64,000 nt of DNA from Taeniopygia guttata (taxonomy: Eukaryota > Chordata > Aves > Passeriformes > Estrildidae). The stretch lies in the NCBI RefSeq assembly GCF_048771995.1, contig NC_133043.1:9628501-9692500 (forward strand), read 5' to 3'. The notes beneath the pieces were generated by a model. That model saw only the letters and a list, made by a program, of their open reading frames with translations, made no database searches and was not told the origin of the DNA. Shown one piece after another: positions 12,961 through 27,168 of the stretch; positions within the stretch are counted from its first letter, which is position 1; each line of letters opens with the position of its first letter. A program made the position numbers and the translations under genes.

Positions 12961-15900
12961 TATAGAGGGGGACTAGACAGGCAAGGAGGGAGCTACATCT
13001 TCAACCAGGGCAGATTCCTGAGTCCAGAAAACCTCAAGAGCTCTCTGGATACAGACTTTTGCTTTGTCCCATCCAAAGGATAAACTTCAGCTGGACGGCT
13101 GGGAATGGATTTCATCCTTCCTCTGGCATTTTGATCATCCCCATCTGAAAACTGACACCAATTTTTTTATCCATTTTCTCTTCTTTCCCCTGGTGCTGGA
13201 ACTACGTGACCAGCCGCTGGTTTTATTAGTGGGAACGAGGAGGCTCCTTATGTTGGAAAGTGGAACTTTTACCCAAAGCACCAGCAAATGAACCAAAAGT
13301 GCTGCTGTAATGGTTGTGTTTCATTGCTCCTTTGGTTTCTGAGTGCAGGATGGGAGGCAGCACCCACAGTGCTCACCTGGATCCTGATCACTGCGATGCT
13401 GTCACACCAGAGAGGGCAGTGGGGACAGCGCTTGGGACCACTGGTGCTGGGCTCACTCTTCTTAAAGAGATTTTTTTGCTTTGAATACAGAAAATTGAAT
13501 AAATAAAAAGTCTTTATTTACCCACAGCTGATGTGTGCCTGCTCACCTGGAGCAAGCAGCAACACACAGAATGGGGCCACCCCTTCTGGCCACTGGTCCC
13601 GTGTTTGTGGCAGCTGTGGGATGATGGCATCACAGTGCAGCTATGGGTCAAAAATCTGAATGGCACCTTTTCCAAATTTGGATTAGGGAAGCTGTGATTT
13701 AAGGCAATTGCTGAGTCCCAGAAAATACTGTGCTCTGGCTCAGGCAAGGCTTGGAGCCTTTCTGCTTTCCAGGATAATTGGATTTGAGGGTCCAAGGGGA
13801 GCCAGTCTCCCAGCTTGCAGAGAAACTGGTTGTCTCTATGAGCAGCAGAGCAAATGCTCGAGTGCATTTTGACATTTCCCACTACAGGAAAACCCCATTT
13901 TGAGGTCTCAGTGGTGCCTCATGGAAAACCTTTTGAGAAATGTGCTGGATGAAGGCAACTTACACTAAAACCTCTACCCCAATTCACCTTATCACTCAAC
14001 ACATGCTTTGCTCTTAATCATCTTTGATAATATCTCACAGCTTTCATTTTATCAACATCTTATCTTTCGATTTGCCCGCATTCTCCACCAAAAATGTCAT
14101 TAGATTATTTTTTTCTAATGAGCAAGTGTTCCTTGTGATAACTTGAATTATACTTTCTGAATGGTGGGAAAATACACAGTTGTGTCACACCCTCCCCCAA
14201 ACTAAACACACTATTCGGGAAACAAAATGAAAATTTAAAAACAAATAATTATTCTTCTTTGCTTCTGTACTGGAGAACTTCATTTGGGGATTATAAATCC
14301 TTTTGAAATATTCCTTTTTAATGATGTCGCTCCTATTCATGTTCCTTTTACAGCATTTTCTGAATTGTTTTCAGTGTTTGGATCTGATTACTTGGCTTGA
14401 AAAATGTATTTTCCCCCTTCTAGAGTAACACTAGATCTAAAACACTTTCTGTTCTGATATTATGAAATAGGTGCTCTTGAGATTGCAGTTTGTGATGCAA
14501 TTAATCTTGTTTCATTTCCAAGGATAATTGCTATTTCTGCTACAGTAAATCACTCATTTCCATTGACTGGCAAGTCTTGGGGGAGTTGCAGGTTTCTGCT
14601 CTCCAGTCCTGCTTGCACAGTCCAAGGCCCCACATCCCCTGAGCTGGGCAGGAGGAGACCAGAACAGTGAGTCCAACCTCTTCCAGTGCCTCTGCCTTTA
14701 GCTTGTACCCTTCATGCAATTTATTGTCATCAGAACTTTTTATTCCTTAAAATCTCAGAAACAATGCAAGGTACATATAACCTGATAATTGGCAATGATT
14801 TGGGCTTGAATGGGGCTGTGGGAAAGCAGCTGAGCATCTTCTGCAGAGCTCCCTGCACAGCAGCACCTTTTTCTTCAGCTTTGAATCTCTTGGATTAAAC
14901 TTTCCAGCAAGATTTATTTTGATGGGTTTTTTTCCTGTTGCAACAAAAAGCCATGCCAGCTTCAGAAGCCAGACTGCTCTGACTGGAGGGAAAAAAAGAA
15001 AAAAAAAGAAAAAAACCCAAGTGCAAATTGCAAAACATGGCAAGTTTTCCAGGATGGAACGAGCCCAGATGGATTCTCCCATTCCCTCTGCCAGGAGCAG
15101 AAGTGACTCAGAGCTTATGTGTTCCATGTGGAGGCTCAGCACCCTGCAACTGCCCCAGGAACAAGCCAGGGACAAGAGAGTGACGGCAGGTTCAAAAATC
15201 AGACTCTTTTCAATTACAGGAGACCAAAGAACAGACCCCAAACATCCAAGCTGAAAGACATGGAGAGGAATGTCTGTGTTTTTCCCAGAAATTTGTCTCC
15301 TTGTTTCCTTAGTAACCCCTCTCGGTAGAAGGAAACGCACCTGAGCATGGCTGAGCAATTGAAATGTTCTCCATCCATGGCTGCATCCCTTCCCACCCCC
15401 ACACGGTCTCCAGGAACATCCATGTGGGCACCACCACGTCCAGAGCACGGGCTGAGCGCTGGGGAGCAGCTGCACTTGCAGAACCAGGAGCCCAGTAACC
15501 AAAAAGTCTTAGCAAAGAACAAAAATAAACCCTCGCCAGTCATTTCTTGCAAATGTTGCTCCCAAGGGATGGGGGGGATGCGTACTCCAAGATGTACACG
15601 AAGGAGCTGCCTACGCTGCTGCGTGGGAAGGGGTTTAATAGGGAGCTGAGAAAGAGCCTGAGTGTAGGAGGAGAAAGTGGCAGATGTTAGCAGTACCTTT
15701 TTGTTTTCCTGGATGGCATGGCAGGCAGCGGAGATGGAAAGAAAAGCTCCCCTTCTGCAGAAATAGAAGCTGAAGGTGGGTAAGCCTTTTTCCACTTGTC
15801 CAGGCTGGGCTCAGAGGTGGTTGCAAGGTCCATAAGAGGATCAGGGGCCCACTGCCAGCACCACCCACTGACCATCCTGCAGTACCATGAGAAGAAAGAG

Positions 15901-17373
15901 CCTTGTTGTGAGGAACCAGACTTGGAAATTGCTCCGCTGTGCTTATGAAGGCTGGAACAGGTCCCCTTTATCCTCCCCCAGGGACTCTGGAGCTGGAGAG
16001 AGTCACAGGCTGCCAGGGGCATCTCCCATCAGGAACCCGCTGACAGGTTTCTGAATGCACCAAGGATTCCAATTCCACTACTAAATTTTTTGTGACTTTC
16101 CAAAGCATCATCTCTCTCCCCAAAATAGCCCTGTGGCATGCAAGTACACGTAATGTGATGTGTAACACTCCCAGTGAGGGAGGGCTGGGTAATTCACCAC
16201 ATCAACATCCACCTTCCCAGGCCATGTTATTGCATTTAATATCTTGAATTTTTATGCCAGGTTGTTTGATAATCTCCAATGCAAATTCCAGGTGAGTAAC
16301 CAAGCCTGGTGAGCTACTGGAAACAAACCCTGTTCCTTGTGTGAGCAGAGAGGCTTCTTCTCAGAAGAAAGGACTTGCAGGTAAGATACAAAGGGCAAAA
16401 TTGAGCCAGAAGAGGAGCAAAGTGTCTACAGGTGCACAGGACAGAAGGTTGAGAGGACCAAATGTCTGTACAGACACCCTCAGTTATTTGGTTTGCACTG
16501 TCATAGGTTTTAAAATCCCTGAAGTTAACCTCTGGCACTGCACTGCACTGAAGATGCCTTCTGTTCAAAAATCTTCTTCTTGGAAGATTTTTGACTCAAG
16601 TATTTCACAGAATTTGATTTTCTGTAACTCAGAGCAGGGCTGGGATCCTGCATAGATCCTTCAGAAGTGCCTGGGCTGTGCGTGCAGAGCCCATTTCAGT
16701 GTCCAACTGACTGCTCTGGGTGTGTTTTTATGTAGTTTTGTTCACACTGGCAGAGGCTGCACAAGCTGCTCACCCCATCTCCCCACATCTGCCCATCTGA
16801 GCAGGGCACAGAGGCAGAGGCCCTTTAAAGCCTGCATGAATGAGGGTCTCATAAATCCCATATTTGAGAAACTCTGGCTGTATCCTTTGGTCATAAAAAG
16901 AAATTAAAGCTGCACGTAACACAGTGTACCCTGTAATCCTGCTGCACAGCCTTGTGCCTGCATAAATCAGCCTCTCATGAATATTGCACTGTACCTGCCA
17001 CTGCCTGACCTGGGAGTTTAAAAAGGATGAATCAAAGGGAAACAAAGCACAGAACAGTCACAGAAAGGTCTCACAAACAGCACCTGCTTTCTCAGAGCCT
17101 TAAAGGTCACCAAAAGCAATCTGAGAAGTGCAGAGATTTCAGGGATCCAATCAAAGTTGTAAAAAGAGGAGAAAGCAGATATTTTTCCTTCTCTCTTGCC
17201 ACAGTGAAGCAAGCCTTGGAATACACAGCAAATCTGGCAGGAGTTTTGTGGTCATGGAGAGGGACAAGCTGTGGAACACCCAGAGTGTGGGGAGGAGCAA
17301 GGAAGAAAAGCTATTTTATAAACCTTGGAGGGGGAGGAGGATTATTATTATTGCTGTTTTTAATGAAGGGGTG

Positions 17374-17749
17374 GGACTTTCATGGGGTTTAGAACAATTT
17401 ATTGCTCAGATAAACATCAGAGGTTGTGAGATCTATGAGAGCAAGCAGTCGGCCATAACTCAAAGTAGTCACAAGTTCTTCATTACAAGGCAAATATATA
17501 ACTTTCTAATCCAGTAGATAGTTTGCTAGAAAGTTTATTTTGCTTTTCTAACCTATCACTTTTACTTAATTTTGCTGCACAGTGGATGTTTTTATCTAAT
17601 GTTGCATGTACACCTATATTGCTTCTGTTATAACTTCTAAACTCTTCGCTTAATATATACAATTACATTACTACATTATAAACCCTTCACCATCTTATCT
17701 AATACAGTCTCTTACTTACTTAAGGCATCTTCTTACAACTATAGAAACA
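17374..17749 (-). mobile_element. probable LTR fossil (retroviral type)
   Basis: Read on the minus strand, the segment starts TGTAAGAAGATGCC and has AT-rich, TATA-like sequence in the middle. An AATAAA signal lies at 17398-17403, and the segment ends ...CACCCCTTCA, an LTR-like plan of about 375 bp. No internal region or second LTR is next to it. Ends are tentative and no target-site duplication was found. The family is unassigned. Confidence 0.35.
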
Positions 17750-20700
17750 AGTTTATGATTTTTCTGCTTAATGTGTGTGTATTGTATTTTTATATCAATC
17801 CAAGCTTCTTCCAAGGCTGTAAATTCAACCCTCCTGTGTCTGTGGAAGTTTCTGGTTTTTTATTTCCCACAGAGAACCTGAGCTTCAACAGTGCTTTTCT
17901 ACCAGAAATAACTCACAAAAACTTAGGATTTCAAATTCTGTCTTGGTTAAATATTATGAACTCTCACTCACTCCATGTAGTTTTTTTTAATTCAAAGACT
18001 TAAAACAAGAAAAAGTCTATCCTGTCCAGCTCGAAAAACAGACAGCAGCAACAGCTTTTATTAACAACTTCCTCCGAGACCTAGAAAACACAGCACAGTG
18101 CTCAGAGGGAGGTTTTTATTGCTGAAATCCTCAGTAATGGGCAAGAAAAAAATTCAGCCAAGACATCCACCTCTGTCCCCTCCACCTTTCCCAGTTTATT
18201 TGCAGCAGCTCACACCTCACAGAATTTGTGCACAGGAGCAGCACAGTGGCAGGAAAGGGAGTTAATCTTCTCTGAATGGATGCAGGGACCATGGGCTAAG
18301 ATTGTCACTCTCTGGCCATTAACTTGCTTTGCAACCTTTGTGAAGTTAATCACTCTGCCTCAGTTTCCCCGCCTGGGAATAGTAAAGTTTTGTGTTTCAA
18401 ACTCTGTGGTATCCACCAAGCACCTTATGAGAAGCCACTTGAGCTTTGACCTGTGTAGAATTTTACACAGATGTTTGCACAGATTTGCTGTCTGCCAAAG
18501 TGGATTTTTTCTTTCACAGCAGCACCCCCCTTTCAGCTCCTCAGTGCTAGTCATGTCAGCCAGAAACACAGCACACCTCGTGCTCCCTGCTCCTCTATGT
18601 CAAAATCCTACATCTTAAGGCATTCAGAAAAGCTTCGTATTGCATCCAAGAAACACTGTTAAAGGGTACTGAAAGCTTCTTCCATTGCCATTAATTGAGT
18701 GACTAGAAAACAGATTCCACTGCTGTCATAGCACATCAGAATAATTAATTCAGCTATAAATAGCTCAGCTTACTCACTGTTTGCTGTTCCTCTTTTATAA
18801 GGTCAAGGCTGCAGCCAAAAGGAGCAGCAGCACATTCCAGAGGAGCATCCCTCTCTTCTGCTTGGATTCAGGCAAAACAGCAAGACAAGGAGTGCATCTG
18901 TAATCAATGATCCCAAGGCTACACAATTGCATAATAATCAGAGAAATAATTAGTCCCATTTAGGTAGGAAGAGTATTAACAAGCCCACGTATATGCACAT
19001 TTATCTTAGTCTAATTAATGAGTATTTTCAAACCAACTTTAGCTAAACTGCCTTTGATTTTGTTGGATGATGCTTCTGTATCGACTTGTCTTTATCTTTG
19101 GTTATTTGTGCATTAAGTAGAGCTTCTACATGAGAAAAGCCAGTGGAACAAGTTGTGACACAGAGGTTGTTATTCCAGGGAATATTTCCCTGCTGCTCAA
19201 GGATGCACTTAGGTATTTAGCTACTTTTGGGTGATGTTTACCTTGTGCAAGTCACAGCCTCAGTTCCAGACCATGAGTTGCACAGTGATGTATTTAGATC
19301 CATCTCTAACCACTGCATGAAACCTAAAATATTCCTTTCATTCCTTCCTAACTTCCCAAATCTTTGCAACATCATCAATCACAGAACCCTCTTTTCCCAA
19401 GCTCGCTCAGGGCTATGCAAGCGGGGACTGGAGTCTCTCTCCACTGTTCAAAGCAAAAGAAGATTTTCTGCAATTGTTGAAAAATGTATTTGCACTCAGG
19501 CAGGTCTGGCAGGTCTTCAAGTGGAGCCTGACCTACTCGCAGATATTTTTTCCTGCCTAGTCTCACATGCAACCATATTTTCCAGGTAGACTTATCTCCT
19601 TGTCACACATAGTGATGTATAACCCTGAAGAAAGAAAAGCAGGTGATTACATTTCCCCAGTCAAGTGTAGCAGAAAGGTCAGATTTAATACGAAGCTGAG
19701 GGGCGACAGAATGACACAGAAAATGTACAAAAATAGAGCACAGCCATGCTGGGAGGGAAGCAGCAGCAGCACAGACACACCATTCATCTCCATACAGGCT
19801 CTTTATTTCTCCCTGCTCTTTGATTTGAGACTTGGCTCCACTATCATGGAAGATACATTTTTGGGAAAATGTGTAATAGGCAGGTGAATAATTTCCTTCT
19901 GCATGGCCTTCAGTCTCCTGTGGTGGCTGCCCAGGATGCTGACATTCAGCATCCACCAGCTCAAGTCCTCCCAAAGGAACTGGATTGCTCTATGCTTTTA
20001 TGATGGAAAATATATTTTTCCTCAATCCCACCCTTCCAATGGCTGGGGAGCTGCTATGTGTTGTATATACAGTCCTGCAGTTATTTATTTTAATCCTGGT
20101 AGTGTCTTTTGAGCATTGCTGGACTCCTACAAAATTTGCACCTAAATGGAAATAAATGCACAATGCTGCAGCTCCCTGAATTCAGAGGAATTCAGTGTAG
20201 CCCCTTCCCATGCCCTAAATGCAATTGGATGTTTTACAACTTCTGTATCTAAATTAGGTTTTTCCATGCACATTTTTTTCCTCTTAGTCCTGCCTAAATT
20301 CAGAGGAAACCCCAAGGAGAAATTCTCCTTGGACCACTAGGCTTGAGCCCTACATCCAAAGCACTTAGAATGAAGGTCAGATGCAGAAAACAGAAGTTTC
20401 ATCATTTCACAGTTTCACAGTTGAAAACAAGCTTCTGCTTTTACTGTCCCACATAATTTTGGGTAGAGGATTTCAAGTGCCTTTCTGCACTCAGGTCTGT
20501 GCAGATTAATTTGGTCAGATGAATGCCTTAAAGGTTATGGATAAGACCTCAAACCTGGAAGGGGTTATTCTCAAAGCTAAGAATGGAAAATTCCTGAAGG
20601 TCTCCATGATAAGTTGATAAGAAATAATGAAGAATTGTTTCATTTAAACACAAAGAACAATTCAGCCATAGCATCACTTTTGACACTGTGAAAGTTATCA

Positions 20701-23700
20701 GATGAAAGTCTGCGTGCTAAATCTTTTTAATACTGGAGAGAAATGTAACAATTTACTGTCCATTATGAAACCTGGGATTCCTAGAAGAGTATCCTACCCC
20801 GCTGCTTCTTCGTGTTCCCCATGTCTGCCTCTGGTTTCAAATGAGTGCCATGAATCATAGCCTAATAGCAATGTTATAAAGAACTACTTCTTTCCTAGGA
20901 AGTCAGATCAATCCCACTTCTAAGTAAACTCTGTGAATGTGCCAAATATTTAGAGAATAAATCTCAAGCCCAGGAGTGATCTGCTTCCTTTTCCTGCAGA
21001 CTTTGTGTGTAATGCAGATACCAGCGGCCCCAGCATCTCTTGCAGGCTGGTGGTGTGAGTTCATGAGGGGAATTAAGAAAAATTATACATAGAATCAAAA
21101 ATAGATTCAGAAAACCCCACCAACAGCTAATTATGGCCAGCTAAAAAATCAGTATATCATCTAAACTAGTGACCTAGACCTTTGCTATTGGAAGTTAGCT
21201 TTCCTCACAGGGCGCCTTTGAGCCACCCCCTCCATCTGAAAAGTGGCACCACCGACTGAAGAGCTGATTTCAAACCTCTTCAAGACCCATATGAAAAGTC
21301 TATGCCCTGCAGCAAAATGAACTCCACTCCAGTATGATTGTTTGCATAGTGCATGGTGACTAAAATTAGCCTGCCTCAACTCCATTGCAGGAGGAAATCT
21401 GAGTTGCCACGGCAGTTTCAGGTTTCTTGACTTTCAGAGAAATTTGTATCATCCAAGGAACACAGACTTGTGCTCCTCTTGGCTGCCACTGCTCTCCCAG
21501 GCTGCTTCTCCAAGCTATCCTACAGCACCAGCACAAGCCTTGTCCTTCCTCACATCGGAAACCAGAACGTGCTGAAACCTTTGGAAGCCTTTTTTTCAGT
21601 ATGAAAATGTCTGGGAGATGAATTAGTAAGGCAAGAACGCCCTGTGGGTCACAAATGGTCTGTCCTGGTTGTAGGAAGGGTAAAACCTCCTTGAGAGTTA
21701 ATTGCCACATGGGACAGAGGTTTCTCAAAGCAGAGGTGTGCTCGAAGGTGCCTCCAGGAGACATAAACCATGTAAAGTGGGGTTAGGACTGGTAGTTTAA
21801 CCTTCATTAGCTGGATGAAGGTGAGAACCCCAACTTGATTCTCAGCCACTGCCCCATGATATCATTGTGTATCAGAGCTTGTGTTCCTCTGTCATAATTT
21901 CAGATTGTGGTTTGGCCAGCCAGAGAGCTCACACACTCCCTTGGTCTCATTTTATTCTGCAAATGAACAGATGTCCATAGGAGGTCATGTGAGTCTACCA
22001 TGGATGTCCCTGTTGAACTTGAATTATTCAAAAAGTCAGTCATCAGCTAAGTTCTAAGCTATTGCAGCTTCTTGGGGTTAGGTTTTTGGTTATTTTTCAG
22101 CTTGAGATGTGGATACAGCTTCTCTCCCCAGGATGTATAAATAATTCATGCAGTTATGAGGTGGGATCACTCAGGACCTGTGTGAAGAGTGCTGCTGGCT
22201 CAGATCCCCCTGTCACTGACTGAAAAACCGGGATCAGCTCCCTTCCTTCATCCACCCTCCACCCCTGGTCAGGCCATGTGCCCTCAGGCCACATTTCACA
22301 GAGTTTTGGTTCCTCTGTCCCTGCAAGATCCCAGATACCTTGAATCCAAGATCACAGCTACCAGAGGCTTGTTACTTAATATTTGTAGTAAATTTGCACA
22401 AAATAAACTTGCTGTAGCAACAATCCAGTTAAGTACTTGTTTTTATATTTTATATGAATGCAAGCCAGCAACTAGTTTCATTTGCTGCTGCACAGTATAA
22501 TTGAAAGGTAATGATTCACCCTTAAAAAATACATTTAAAATTATTTAGTAACTACTCTGACTACAGTACATATCTTATGGAGGGAGCCCAGAGTAAAAGC
22601 TCAGTGATGTCAGAGTCCTGGCTGGATGCAATTAGGAAGAGAACAGCCCCATGACATGAAATCTGATGATACATTGAACTTCTGACCTATAGGAGAAATC
22701 TGATCGTCACCACCCACCCTCTTCATTTCAGCTCTGTTCAGGAAAACAAGTGTCTTCATTCATCATTCAATCTTCTCCACCCTTCACTGCTGGAATTTTT
22801 ATATGAGCTGAATTAAATTAGCCGGACTTTGAAGGTAAATGTCCTGAGTGGCTCAGTGATATCCATGGTGCCTTTCTGTTTGTTTAGCCATTGTCATTGA
22901 GCCCCATTCTGTTCTGATGAGGCTCTACAGGAAAGTGAGGTGCTCCTGTGTCCAGTTTCACTGTGGTTTAAGCAGAATAAAATACTGGCTATAGTACTAC
23001 TGGATTACTTTATGTCTGAACTGGAGGCAGTCACTGGGTTTTGCCTACTTTAGCCACATTCTCTGCTCTGAAGTTACTAAGTATTAACCCTGAAGTCCTT
23101 ATTCAGGATTCCCAGCATCCAAGGCAAAGTTTGAGGCAGACACAGACCACACAGAGTTTAATGACCATGCAGAGGTGGTGAGTTGGGGTGAAGCCCCCAG
23201 TGACCTGTGGTGTGTCACCACCATCGGGCTGACACATCTGCAGTGTGGTGCAGAGAGAATTAGGCCTGAAAAGCCATGGCACCATGGCTGGATGGAGGCC
23301 AGCTCAACAGTCCTTATCTGAGCTCCTGCTCAGCTTCAGGCACGTTGCTCTTTGCTCATCCAGGGCTCAGCTCCCCTGGGCGTGTGTAACAGGACAAGGG
23401 CTCTACCCACCCCTGCTCTGATAAGCTAAAAACAGAATGAAGGTCCAAGTCAACCACGCTTGAGCATGTGATAAAATTCTTTGCTAAACTGGGGCCTAAG
23501 TCAGTGTGTTCTTAGGGTGGAACTCAAACAGCTGCTCTTGGAGGAGAATGAGCAGGCACACAAATGGAGCCAAAGGTTCTCCTGGGGTGATGGGCTGGGG
23601 TGAGTGGCAAGAGCCAGAGCAAATGGGGAAATGGCCTGGTGCAAGAGGAGGAAGGATTGTTGTGACTGGCTGTGTGGATCTGTGGCTTGGGAGGAGGAAT

Positions 23701-26700
23701 TTCCTCGTGGGAATGTTGCCAGGAGGGTGAGGAAATTGCTTGCTTTTCCAAGCTGAAGCAATTAATGAAGAAGGGGTGAGAACAAAGGTTATGTGCTGTG
23801 GGCAGTGTCACTGAGACACAGCAGGGGTGGTGATTTGGGTTGTGGGGTCCAAAATAGTACACTGGCTTCAGACCTTAAAAACTCTGAAAAGAGTAAAGTT
23901 ATAGATATCTTCATCCCAGAAAAATATCTGTGGTAACCATTCAGGAAGTCTAGGGCAATGGCTTGTGTAGTCAAGGATAAAAACAACCCAAATCTAAGAT
24001 ATCAGCACCAGATTTCATCCAAAGTTCTGGAGACCAAGTGTTAGCTGAGTCCCTGGAGTTTCTCAATACATCAAGCTGCTACTGCTGGACTGCCTGCTCT
24101 CTCTGTTTGTGCTTTCTTTGGGGCTTCTGGGCCACCTAACAGTTCCTTGTTCTAAAACATACTGAAACTTCTTCATCATGAAATAGGGGAGAGCTTCTGT
24201 CCTGAAAGAATTTGTGGAAAAGGCATGGAAAGACTAGAAAGAAATAGTTCAGGTTTTTGTCTCTTTTGGAAAATAAGTAAATTGCAATATGGGTGGAAGG
24301 GACCATAACATCCCAGGAAAACACTTCAATACATCGGGTACTACCCTCTGAAATTGTTAGAGCTATGTGTGCAAGAACCCAGATTCTACACTCAAAAAGA
24401 CACTTCAGCTACAGCCAAAAAATTTGTGAAAGACAGAACCAACCAACCTCCCAAAAATGCATTCCCCCTAAGGGGAGTTTTGGGCACTGTGCTGGCTGAC
24501 AAGAGGCTCGGAGCTGTGCAGAAAAGCTGTTTCTGGGTCTATTCCTACTACACAGAGGGAAAGAAGACTTCATGCCTGAAGGATCTCCTTGATTACATCT
24601 CCATTTCGTAGGCACCATCTACAACTGGTTAGAGCCTAAAAATAGCAATTTCTTCTGCTCAGAAGAGACCGCAGCTTCTTTTCTTTTCTTATACCAGAAA
24701 AAAATTGTTTTGAACTGACTCTTCTAGATAAACAGCACTTAGAAGTAAGTGTAGTGATCATCATGAATCTCATATAGGGATTTGCAGCTGCTTTTCATGC
24801 CACAGAACACAAATTAATTAAGAAAATCTTGTCTCTTGGAAACTCTTCTATTCACAGTTGCATCAAGTCCCTGTAGCAGTAACTTGCATGGAAAAATAAC
24901 ATTAGGGATATTTTTATTTTTAGGTGTCTTAATGAAATATAGCAGATGGAAATGAAGAGGAGAAGCCCATCCTATGTGACTAGCCATCTGTCTGAGCATC
25001 AGCAACAAGTGTTTCATGGATCAGAGCTAGAAAATTAGTGGGTAATTAACGTCAGTCTTCGAGCTACCCTACAATTCTTCACACTCATTATTCTACTCTA
25101 TGCAATGGCTTTCAAATGCCACCCAGAGCTTACCCAGCTGTGAGAGATGTGCTCATATCCCCAACCCTGGCTTTAGAGCGCTAAACCTTGGGCTGAACAC
25201 CAGCAGTTCCCTCTTGTCCCACCCACCCTCTCACACAAAGCTGGCAGTGACTCCATAAAATCCACACTCCCAGCTCCCAGGATCCCAAGGATGAATCCAG
25301 TCATTTGCTTTTCCTAAATTGTCCTTTAAGATGTTCCTATCCCACCCTCAGTTCTCCAGCACACTGGGATTTGCACTGGCCATGGAAATCAGGTTACCAA
25401 CATGAACACGGGGTAAAGAGCTGTTATACAAAACTAGTTTTTGTGTTGGTTTATTTCTGGCATGTGGCTTTTCCAAGTCCGTGGAGTAGCTGGTCTGGAA
25501 TCTCACTCTCCAAACCCACTCCAGTGACTTCCAGGCACTGCTCTGCTGGAGGAAGCCTGCCTTGTTTAATGACATCCTAAACACACAATCCTGAGCCCTG
25601 CTAAAGGTCAGGCAGCCTGAGCTTTTGGAGATGAGATACTTGCTCAGTGTTGTCATTGTTATACCCTCTTGGTGCCCACACATGCTGCAGCACATCTCTG
25701 GGTTGCTCTCCTCTTCCTTTCTTGGAAAATCAATGCCTTCTCACAAGAAAGGTTTTGTATTTCACCATTAGAGAGTAATGGTTATTCTTCTTTGGTAACA
25801 GGATATTGTTATCAGGCTGTTTTAATTTTGTTTATTACCTCCATTCCTCCAGCTGCTACAATTCACTTGATACATGTTTGGTTATTTTTATGCTTTGATT
25901 TAAGAACAGTGTGCTCCAAGGCTGCACTTAAAGAAATGCCCAAGGAGTGGAGTCAAGGGAATCATCAACTTATTTACTGAACTGAGCTGAGCCCAACATG
26001 ATGCCTTAGGAATAACCTCTCTTCCTGGAAATCCATGGATAACTGTTAAACTCTACTGTATGGCATCAACATAATTAATCTTCACAAAACCCTGGGCACG
26101 CAACATCTGAACATGACATAGCAAGTGGAAATTTTGTCATTCTTCAGACAGGGAAAGTGACCCCACTGACAGAGCTTAAATCTAGGGAATCCTCTTTGTA
26201 GACTTTCTTGAATTTTGGCTGTCTATTACTTTTATGGCCCTTTTTTTCCCCCTGCTGAATGAGTAAGCAATCACAGTTTGCTGTCAGATACCCAATATTT
26301 GCAAACATGGAGAGGCAGATCCAATGTTTTGGTTTGGCTGATGGCAAAGAAAAGTAAAGCTGAGTAAATCCAGATCTGAACCACTCCCAGTGTCCATTGC
26401 TGGGGACTGGGCTGCTTTCAGTTCATCTTCAAAGTCCATGGCCTGAGCTGCAAAATCAACTCTGGAGCATCAGAAGGGTCTGAGTAAAAATACATTGCTG
26501 TTACTCACACTAAATAAATACATGAAGTAAGACCTGCTGTGGTGAAGAAAGCTGCACCTAAGCCGTGACATTTGAATTGCTGAGCTGCATCCTTGGCACC
26601 TGTATCCTGGGTTTGCCAAGGGCTGTTCCCACGGGGAGGCAGCCAGCACCATTCCGGCTCCTTGGAAAGCTGTGAGTGTTTCCTGGGCTGTCACACAGCC

Positions 26701-27166
26701 TGGAGGGCCCCATCCCTGCTCTGGGTGATGAACAACACAGCTGCCAGGGGCTGGGAGAGGCTGGGGGGGTGCAGACAGCTCCTGTCGTGCCATTTGAGCT
26801 GGGCAATCCCAGCCAAGGCACCATCAGCCCTGGTGGAATCGCTCTGCTGGCTGCAAAGGGCAGGAAAGCTGCAGGAGGTGACCCAGAGCCTTTGGCAGAT
26901 GCTCCCGCGGTGACAGCACAGCTGACCCCCCCTTCCCAAAGCAAACCCTCCCCCTGATCCTCATCTCCCTGCTCAACACAAACACAAAGTGCCCTTTGCA
27001 GCTGAAGGGAAAGGGCAAACTGATTTCTTGCCTCTGTGGATCCCATCTCCCGTTCCAGTGCTGGCAGTTCAAGATCCCCGGTGTTTTCTGAGTGCAAATG
27101 CTTCCCTGCCTTTACCTTCCAAAGATAGTGTTTGAGGTCTGCTTTCATTGCAATAATGGTAGGAAA

Positions 27167-27168
<2 letters not shown>
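17750..27168. other. intergenic, no gene recognised
   Basis: No supported gene or long repeat is present. The most structured part is 18700-19030, AT-rich with clustered homeodomain-type TAATTA sites and a MEF2 consensus. The stretch 26.5-27.1 kb is G/C-rich with open frames on both strands that look accidental. Confidence 0.6.
18754..18763. promoter_or_regulatory. candidate MEF2 site
   Basis: CTATAAATAG is an exact match to YTA(A/T)4TAR, inside AGCTATAAATAGCT with 6-bp inverted arms. TAATTA cores are nearby at 18743, 18947 and 19012. Function is inferred from clustering only. Confidence 0.3.

Larger units (their letters stand above)
11256..17373. other. intergenic, no gene recognised
   Basis: No supported gene is present. 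Long open frames on the minus strand near 14.7-15.8 kb show no recognisable protein. Parts that look like conserved noncoding DNA are 12240-12560 (with a PAR-bZIP palindrome) and about 14000-14570. Poly-C/A at about 11672, T9/T7 near 12799 and A9G11 at about 12870-12889 are simple repeats. Confidence 0.6.

Noticed and set aside
14747-15502. 251-codon open frame on the minus strand
   Set aside because: The translation has low-complexity Leu/Trp/Phe runs, no recognisable domain, and a poly-F stretch from an A-rich repeat. Overlapping open frames exist on both strands, so it is probably chance in G/C-rich DNA.
15214-15795. 193-codon open frame on the minus strand
   Set aside because: It overlaps the previous frame, has no recognisable motif, and has no splice-compatible partners. 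Taken as accidental.
21655-21710. Phrase resembling a common bird LTR start (TGTCCTGGTTGTAGG)
   Set aside because: The similarity stops after about 12 bases and no LTR body or 3' end follows.
26558-27148. 196-codon open frame on the minus strand
   Set aside because: Its composition follows local G/C content, similar open frames lie on the opposite strand, and no family is recognised.
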